A DNA stretch of 64,000 nt from JALEFZ01 sp038527485 (GTDB taxonomy: Bacteria; Bacteroidota; Bacteroidia; J057). The stretch covers positions 1-64,000 of the forward strand of contig JBCBFT010000022.1 of the NCBI GenBank assembly GCA_038527485.1, read 5' to 3'. A program made the translations under genes and the position numbers. The notes under the pieces were generated by a model. It did not search any database. It saw nothing but the letters and a program-made list of their open reading frames with translations, and was not told where the DNA came from. Of the stretch, positions 61,969 to 64,000 are shown piece after piece. Each line of letters begins with the position of its first letter. Position 1 is the first letter of the stretch.

Positions 61969-63327
61969 CTAATTGTCCCGCTTGATGTCAAACTTGTCCA
62001 TTTTATTATACAAGTGACTTCGTTGAATATCTAGAAGCTCTGCCGTTTTGGAAATGTTCCAATTATTTTGCTCTAATTTCTGCAAAATGAAACTTTTCTC
62101 TACATGATCTTTGAACTCCTGGAACTTATCAAACTCATCGTAGACCGAAATTGACTTGGCCTTACGCTTTTTAGGTACAGCAAAATCCATGACATCTTGT
62201 GCAGAGATCTCCCCATTACTCAAAATGGCCAATCGCTCCATGACATTGCGCAGTTCACGGACATTCCCTGTCCAGTCTAGTCTTTGCAGTTCATGCATAC
62301 CTTCAGAGGTGACGCGTAGATCGGGCATTCCATAGTCTCCTGCGATTTCTTTGATAAAGGAACCTGCAATCAACGGGATATCATCTTTCCTTTCACGTAG
62401 CGGAGGCACATGCACCAAGATCACACTCAGTCTATGGTAAAGGTCTTCGCGGAAATTGGCCTGCTCGATTTCGTGCAAGAGATCTTTATTCGTTGCCGAA
62501 AGGATGCGTACATCCACACTGATCTGCTTATCAGACCCGATACGGGTGATTTTATTTTCTTGCAGGGCACGGAGCACTTTGGCTTGTGCGCTGAGGCTCA
62601 TATCTCCGATCTCATCTAGAAAGAGTGTCCCGCCATTGGCTTGTTCAAACTTTCCGATTCGTTGCTTGTGCGCACCTGTAAAGGAGCCTTTTTCGTGACC
62701 AAAAAGCTCGGATTCAATGAGTTCTGAAGGAATCGCTGCACAGTTCACTTCGATTAACGGACCTGAAGCGCGGCCACTCTTTTCGTGTATCCATCTAGCG
62801 ACCAATTCTTTCCCTGTTCCATTTGACCCAGTGATCAACACGCGCGCATCTGTGGGTGCCACTCGGTCGATGGTCTCCTGTACTTTCATCATCACAGGGG
62901 ACTCGCCGATGATGGGTCGTACTCTGGAAATTTTGCGCTTGAGTTTCTTTGTCTCAACGACCAGGTCCTTTTTTTCGATGGCATTCCTTACAGTGAGCAG
63001 CAATCGATTCAAGTCAGGTGGCTTCTCCAAGAAATCGTACGCACCTTTTTTGGTAGCCTCCACAGCCGTCTCAATGTCTCCGTGACCAGAGATCATGATG
63101 ATCGGTGTTTCTGGCTTTTCTGCCACTGCACGGGACAGCACTTCCATCCCATTCATCTTAGGCATTTTGATGTCGCAAATGACCGCATCATACGTATGTT
63201 TTAGTAGCATATCCAACCCTTCTTTCCCGTCGGCTGCGAGTGCTACCTCATAATCTTCGTACTCAAGGATTTCCTCGAGTGTCATGCGGATCACTTCTTC
63301 GTCATCAATGATTAAAATTTTGGCCAT
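61969..63327 (-). CDS. Sigma-54-dependent response regulator (NtrC family)
   Basis: A 452-residue transcription activator. Receiver domain: Asp9/10, phospho-acceptor Asp52 (ICDIKMPKMNG), Lys near 103 (FLEKPPD). Central AAA+ domain: Walker A GSNGTGKE near 168, the sigma-54 contact loop GSFTGA (canonical GAFTGA with Ser for Ala) near 215, and Walker B GTLFLDEIGD near 234. The C-terminal part (about 420-447) is a Fis-type helix-turn-helix (ISKTAELLDIQRSHLYNKMD). The kinase that serves it is not adjacent. It activates promoters of the -24/-12 type, none of which I could place here. Confidence 0.92.
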   Translation of the reverse strand: MAKILIIDDEEVIRMTLEEILEYEDYEVALAADGKEGLDMLLKHTYDAVICDIKMPKMNGMEVLSRAVAEKPETPIIMISGHGDIETAVEATKKGAYDFLEKPPDLNRLLLTVRNAIEKKDLVVETKKLKRKISRVRPIIGESPVMMKVQETIDRVAPTDARVLITGSNGTGKELVARWIHEKSGRASGPLIEVNCAAIPSELIESELFGHEKGSFTGAHKQRIGKFEQANGGTLFLDEIGDMSLSAQAKVLRALQENKITRIGSDKQISVDVRILSATNKDLLHEIEQANFREDLYHRLSVILVHVPPLRERKDDIPLIAGSFIKEIAGDYGMPDLRVTSEGMHELQRLDWTGNVRELRNVMERLAILSNGEISAQDVMDFAVPKKRKAKSISVYDEFDKFQEFKDHVEKSFILQKLEQNNWNISKTAELLDIQRSHLYNKMDKFDIKRDN

Positions 63328-63564
63328 ATATAATGTAGCTCTTTTAGGACAATATTAGGGCCTATTCGTGAATAACACAAGTCCATTTGTCCAAAAAAAT
63401 TGACGATTGGCGCAGGGGTGTAAGAAAAGTAGACATAAAAAAGAAGGGGACGTCTTTTTTTGAGACGATGAAGACCATATTGGAGACGATGAGACCGCTT
63501 CGCGATGAGAGGAGAGACTGTCCCTATGGGACTTTGGGACTGAAAGTGGGAGTGTGTAGTCAAT

Positions 63565-63789
63565 ACCAACGGGACGTGGACGCTGGCTAGGGCACCAATG
63601 AGACATTGGTGATAGCTAAAGGTGATAACCCCAGAAAAAAGTGAAACACTCAACCGCTCTGCGTAGTCATCAAACTACGCAGCACACAAATCTATTAGTT
63701 TCCCAACTAACCACGCGAGAAAGGCAGAATCATAGCGCCAACGGGAGCGAGGAGACTCATAACACCAACGGGACGTTGGCGCTGGCTAG
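63565..63789. repeat. Two direct copies of a 26-base repeat
   Basis: ACCAACGGGACGT then GGACGCTGGCTAG at 63565-63590, and at 63764-63789 the same with two changes; the second contains the hairpin CCAACG gga CGTTGG. A third partial copy (CCAACGGGAGCG) is at about 63738. Confidence 0.65.
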
Positions 63790-63797
63790 AAAGAAAA

Positions 63798-63826
63798 ATA
63801 CCCCTGAGAAAAAATCTCAAGGGTAT
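63798..63826 (-). terminator. Hairpin terminator of the S9 peptidase gene
   Basis: On the minus strand ATACCCTTGAGA pairs with TCTCAGGGGTAT and is followed by TTTTTCTTTC. It lies 70 bases past the peptidase stop codon. Confidence 0.75.
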
Positions 63827-63894
63827 CACTTTCAGTCTCACAGTCCCTTAGGGACGGTCTCAAGTCTCAAAGCGAAGCGGTCTCATCGTCTAGT

Positions 63895-64000
63895 TTACAG
63901 ATTCTCCAAAATATAATTTGTCATCTGCGTGTATAAATGGTAGCGTGTGTTGCCTCCATAAATCCCATGATTACGGTTGGGATAGAAGAAGACATCAAAC
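63895..64000 (-). CDS. C-terminal end of an S9 (DPP IV-type) prolyl oligopeptidase, cut by the window edge
   Basis: The last 34 residues of a protein that continues beyond the window. They read FDVFFYPNRNHGIYGGNTRY and then HLYTQMTNYILENL, a hallmark of the dipeptidyl peptidase IV branch of family S9: the His of NHGIYGG is the catalytic-triad His, and the following helix closes the alpha/beta hydrolase fold. DPP IV-type enzymes remove Xaa-Pro dipeptides in the periplasm. The stop is TAA at 63895-63897. Confidence 0.85.
   Translation of the reverse strand, partial: FDVFFYPNRNHGIYGGNTRYHLYTQMTNYILENL

Larger units (their letters stand above)
63483..63892. repeat. 66-base imperfect inverted-repeat pair
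   Basis: Left arm 63483-63548 begins GAGACGATGAGACCGCTTCG and includes GTCCCTATGGGAC and GACTGAAAGTG; the right arm 63827-63892 is its near reverse complement, with about 12 differences. Each arm carries its own small palindrome and several GAGAC words. Confidence 0.7.
63328..63894. other. Repeat-rich intergenic region
   Basis: 567 bases without a gene. It contains a 66-base inverted-repeat pair (63483-63548 and 63827-63892), two 26-base direct repeats (63565-63590 and 63764-63789), and hairpins at 63593-63611, 63659-63682 and 63798-63826. Apparent open frames here are shadows of the repeats. Confidence 0.6.

Noticed and set aside
61969..63327. Sigma-54 type -24/-12 promoters near the NtrC-like gene
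   Set aside because: I found no GG-N10-GC element at a sensible distance from any start in the neighbourhood.
63312..63653. 113-residue minus-strand frame near the right edge
   Set aside because: It overlaps the repeat arms and the start of the sigma-54 activator gene, and its translation is low-complexity.

Overview
The window is chromosomal DNA of a Bacteroidota bacterium. The evidence is a gliding lipoprotein of the GldB type, C-terminal sorting tails typical of type IX secretion, a GWxTD-domain protein, a TonB-dependent receptor with a carboxypeptidase-like regulatory domain, bacillithiol ligase BshC, many lipoproteins and small OmpA/PorT-like envelope proteins, an absence of obvious Shine-Dalgarno sequences, and several promoters of the Bacteroidetes form TTTG-N18/20-TAnnTTTG. 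Base composition and gene style fit a free-living, possibly marine member of the Saprospiria/Cytophagia side of the phylum; that placement is inference. I saw no rRNA, tRNA, CRISPR array, prophage or intact insertion sequence.

Layout. 0-12 kb: a small secreted protein, a DASS-type anion permease, CCA-adding-type nucleotidyltransferase, DUF3817, an NhaD antiporter with a histidine-rich loop, a GWxTD protein, DUF445 and BshC. 11-15 kb: an ECF sigma factor overlapping a membrane-anchored, barrel-tailed putative anti-sigma, then an OmpA-type protein. 15-26 kb: a TonB receptor, an SDR lacking the usual catalytic serine, an EEP-fold hydrolase, and a tight three-gene cassette (multi-GAF histidine kinase, response regulator with an unrecognised output domain, ComEC-like metallo-beta-lactamase-fold protein). 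This cassette is the best candidate for an undescribed system. 26-35 kb: CYTH protein, DUF2007, GNAT, YraN, a DUF4412-like secreted protein, UbiD-family decarboxylase, DUF2147, a beta-propeller lipoprotein and a KstD-like flavoprotein.

36-54 kb: a CotH-like secreted protein, an alpha/beta hydrolase, methionyl-tRNA formyltransferase behind a promoter that predicts a leaderless mRNA, a second ECF sigma/anti-sigma pair, aldo-keto reductase, GldB, a PorT-like protein, purK-purE, an ArsA ATPase, a lytic transglycosylase, an LVIVD lipoprotein and the PLP-binding YggS protein. 54-64 kb: several Bacteroidota-specific envelope proteins, a J-domain-like protein, an S8 protease, a TM2 protein, a sigma-54 activator and the 3' end of a DPP IV-type S9 peptidase.

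Intergenic DNA is rich in structure: about ten likely hairpin terminators, a 17-bp minisatellite, a REP-like double hairpin lying exactly at the stop codons of two unrelated genes, a second family of long imperfect hairpins, and a 66-bp inverted-repeat pair near the right edge. Two secreted-protein genes look shifted by one base just after their natural start codons.
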